Shown here: positions 4,977 to 6,388 of the stretch, in pieces
Layout of the letters: the number at the start of each line of letters is the position of its first letter
Numbering within the stretch: the first letter of the stretch is position 1
Source: Methanosarcinaceae archaeon
GTDB taxonomy: Archaea > Halobacteriota > Methanosarcinia > Methanosarcinales > Methanosarcinaceae
NCBI GenBank assembly: GCA_030609665.1
Contig: JAUWBW010000110.1
Span: 1-6,388 of the forward strand
Direction of reading: 5' to 3'
Length of the DNA stretch: 6,388 nt
Translations under genes and position numbers: made by a program
Notes under the pieces: model-generated
Database searches by the model: none
The model's input: only the letters and a program-made list of their open reading frames with translations
What the model was told of the DNA's origin: nothing

Positions 4977-6224
4977 GTAAACGTAGCAAAATACAACCTG
5001 CACTGGAGAGAAGATTTCACCTACGGGTACGAAATAAAAAGAGACCTGTTCGATGAACTTGTCAAGCATCTTAATGCCAGACAAACCATAGGCATCATTG
5101 GCCTGCGCAGAACGGGTAAGACCGTGATGTTAAAGCAGGTTATCGACCTCCTGATAAAAGAAGGGGTCGCAAGGGATAGGATACTCTATTTTTCCTTTGA
5201 CGATGAAGTGGCGTCTCTTGAAGAAGTAATAAATGATTTCCAATCACGGATTGGCACGGATATCATCGGTGCCGGCAAACTTTATGTATTTCTCGATGAG
5301 ATACAGAAACTTGAAGGCTGGCAGGATCAGGTGAAATACTACTATGACACCTATCCCGAAATGAAATTTTTCGTTTCCGGTTCATCATCACTTTTCTTGA
5401 AAACAAAAGCAGAAGAATCCCTTGCCGGCAGGATATTCCTCTATCATCTTCCTGTGCTGAGTTTCACCGAATTTCTCAGGTTGAAAGGTGAAAATGATCT
5501 GATAAAAAGACCTGACATGTTCAAGGAAAATCTCAAAGAGCAGATGCTCCTTTACATCAAAAGGCAGTTTCCCGAACTTGTCACAGCAGATGAGTCTTTT
5601 ATTGATATGTACCTCGAATCCATATTCAGTAAAATGATCTATGAGGACCTGCCAAAAGTATTCCCGATCGAATATGAAGATCTCCTCAAGCAGTTAGTCA
5701 AGATCGTGGCATCCAATCCGGGCATCATAACCGATTATGCAAGCCTTGCAAGCGACCTTGGCATAAACAGAAAGACCATAACAAAATATATCTCCTATCT
5801 GGAAAGAGGTTTCCTGATACAGAAATGCTACAATTACTCAAAGAACCGCCTCACAACCGAGAAAAAGATGAAGCGGCTCTACCTCACAAACTCGACACTG
5901 CTATTCCACCTTGCCGAATATTCCGACTTTGGTAGGATCGTTGAGAATCTTGTTATCAACTCATCCCAGGCACAGTTTTTTTGGAGAAAAGGCACGTCAG
6001 AAGTGGATTGCGTCTTAGTGAAAAATGATGTGATCATGCCAGTGGAATGCAAATATCGAGACAATATCCGAAAAAAAGACATCAAAGGGTTGATGAAATT
6101 CCTTGACAAATTCGAGATTGATACAGGCTATGTTGTAACAAAAGATCAGGATTTAAGTGAGATAGTGGATGATAAACGGATTGTGTATATTCCACTGTGG
6201 AAATGGCTTTTGGAATATGGTTGA
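4965..6224 (+). CDS. AAA ATPase with DUF4143-type PD-(D/E)XK C-terminal domain
   Basis: The protein has 419 residues from GTG 4965, or 416 from ATG 4974. Neither has a good Shine-Dalgarno, and a leaderless or short-leader transcript is plausible. ATG 4974 is equally likely. Numbering from GTG: Walker A is GLRRTGKT (46-53, K52), Walker B is YVFLDEIQ (D111, E112), the sensor-like segment is FFVSGSSSLFL (135-145) and R156 lies in LAGRIFLYHLP. This is the AAA_14 layout. Residues about 240-290 form a winged helix (IITDYASLASDLGINRKTITKYISYLERGFLI). The C-terminal part matches DUF4143, a PD-(D/E)XK nuclease-like fold: VEN (326-328), SEVDCVLV (D348) and MPVECKYR (E361, K363). Such ATPases are abundant, patchily spread and functionally unknown in archaea and anaerobic bacteria. 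A role in mobile-element conflict is often proposed but unproven. The gene is complete, and its expression is probably controlled by the palindrome upstream. Confidence 0.9.
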   Translation: MNNMVNVAKYNLHWREDFTYGYEIKRDLFDELVKHLNARQTIGIIGLRRTGKTVMLKQVIDLLIKEGVARDRILYFSFDDEVASLEEVINDFQSRIGTDIIGAGKLYVFLDEIQKLEGWQDQVKYYYDTYPEMKFFVSGSSSLFLKTKAEESLAGRIFLYHLPVLSFTEFLRLKGENDLIKRPDMFKENLKEQMLLYIKRQFPELVTADESFIDMYLESIFSKMIYEDLPKVFPIEYEDLLKQLVKIVASNPGIITDYASLASDLGINRKTITKYISYLERGFLIQKCYNYSKNRLTTEKKMKRLYLTNSTLLFHLAEYSDFGRIVENLVINSSQAQFFWRKGTSEVDCVLVKNDVIMPVECKYRDNIRKKDIKGLMKFLDKFEIDTGYVVTKDQDLSEIVDDKRIVYIPLWKWLLEYG

Positions 6225-6245
6225 AGGTGCACCACACCATACATA

Positions 6246-6386
6246 ATGATAGATGCCAGCAACACCGACACAATTAGAGAAAAAATTATACAATTCGTTT
6301 CATACGTTGCACAGTTCCAAAATCCAGTAATTTCAAAGAATATGAGGCTATATGACTTTCAAAAATGTAGTAAAAAACAACATTAA
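6246..6386 (+). CDS. Possible small protein, 46 residues
   Basis: An ATG at 6246 opens 46 codons to TAA 6384-6386, just inside the window edge and 21 bases after the ATPase stop. An AGGTG at 6225-6229 lies 16 bases upstream, too far to be convincing. The N-terminal half (NTDTIREKIIQFVSYVAQFQ) reads as a normal amphipathic helix. The last third (LYDFQKCSKKQH) is low-quality and AT-driven. It may be a genuine small gene co-transcribed with the ATPase, or the start of a larger gene broken by a stop or frameshift. No family is recognised. Confidence 0.35.
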   Translation: MIDASNTDTIREKIIQFVSYVAQFQNPVISKNMRLYDFQKCSKKQH

Positions 6387-6388
6387 GC

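Noticed and set aside
4900..4977. CRISPR-like array
   Set aside because: The 33-bp units are contiguous and diverged, with no unique spacers between identical repeats, so this is a tandem repeat rather than a CRISPR.
4748..5020. Minus-strand 90-codon frame across the tandem repeat
   Set aside because: It runs antisense into the ATPase start, has no ribosome site and a serine-rich low-complexity stretch. Its middle is partly protein-like, but the plus-strand frame is as plausible.

Overview
The window looks archaeal and most likely comes from a methanogen of the Methanosarcinaceae or a close relative. The evidence is GGTGA/AGGAGGT ribosome binding sites, TATA-box promoters, an archaeal-type tRNA-Gln (CUG) and tRNA-Leu (UAA), a DUF2551-like small regulator, and a secreted sequon-rich surface protein that ends in an archaeosortase-type VPxxxP tail. 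Genus is not determinable from what I can see.

Layout. Positions 1-302 (minus) hold the 5' part of a zinc-ribbon protein that runs off the window. It is divergent from a two-gene plus-strand operon (486-809 and 833-1234) of small winged-helix proteins. The shared intergenic region carries an 8-bp inverted repeat that brackets the operon's TATA box. tRNA-Gln follows at 1301-1376. An RNase Z-like metallo-beta-lactamase-fold hydrolase lies on the minus strand (1541-2302), divergent from tRNA-Leu (2530-2614). Positions 2622-3034 are AT-rich and gene-poor, with an imperfect 117-bp inverted-repeat element and the promoter of the next gene.

The central gene (3035-4681) encodes a 548-residue exported surface protein. 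Its sequence reads as a caspase/legumain-like (clan CD) domain in the wrong order: the Cys half (C90) comes before the His half (H295). Beta-sandwich-like segments, a calcium-binding-like segment and the VPxxxP-TM-basic tail follow. It ends in a hairpin/T-tract terminator. Next come a possible orphan coding remnant (about 4704-4829) and a 33-bp tandem repeat containing a 10-bp-arm palindrome. The repeat sits on the promoter/start of an AAA ATPase with a DUF4143-type PD-(D/E)XK C-terminus (4965-6224). A 46-codon small ORF (6246-6386) closes the window.

The genes do not form one obvious pathway. Housekeeping tRNA and hydrolase genes sit next to accessory genes (surface protease-like protein, ATPase, repeats, gene debris). 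The strongest candidate for something undescribed is the permuted caspase-like surface protein. Second are the two operator-like arrays, upstream of the winged-helix operon and of the ATPase.
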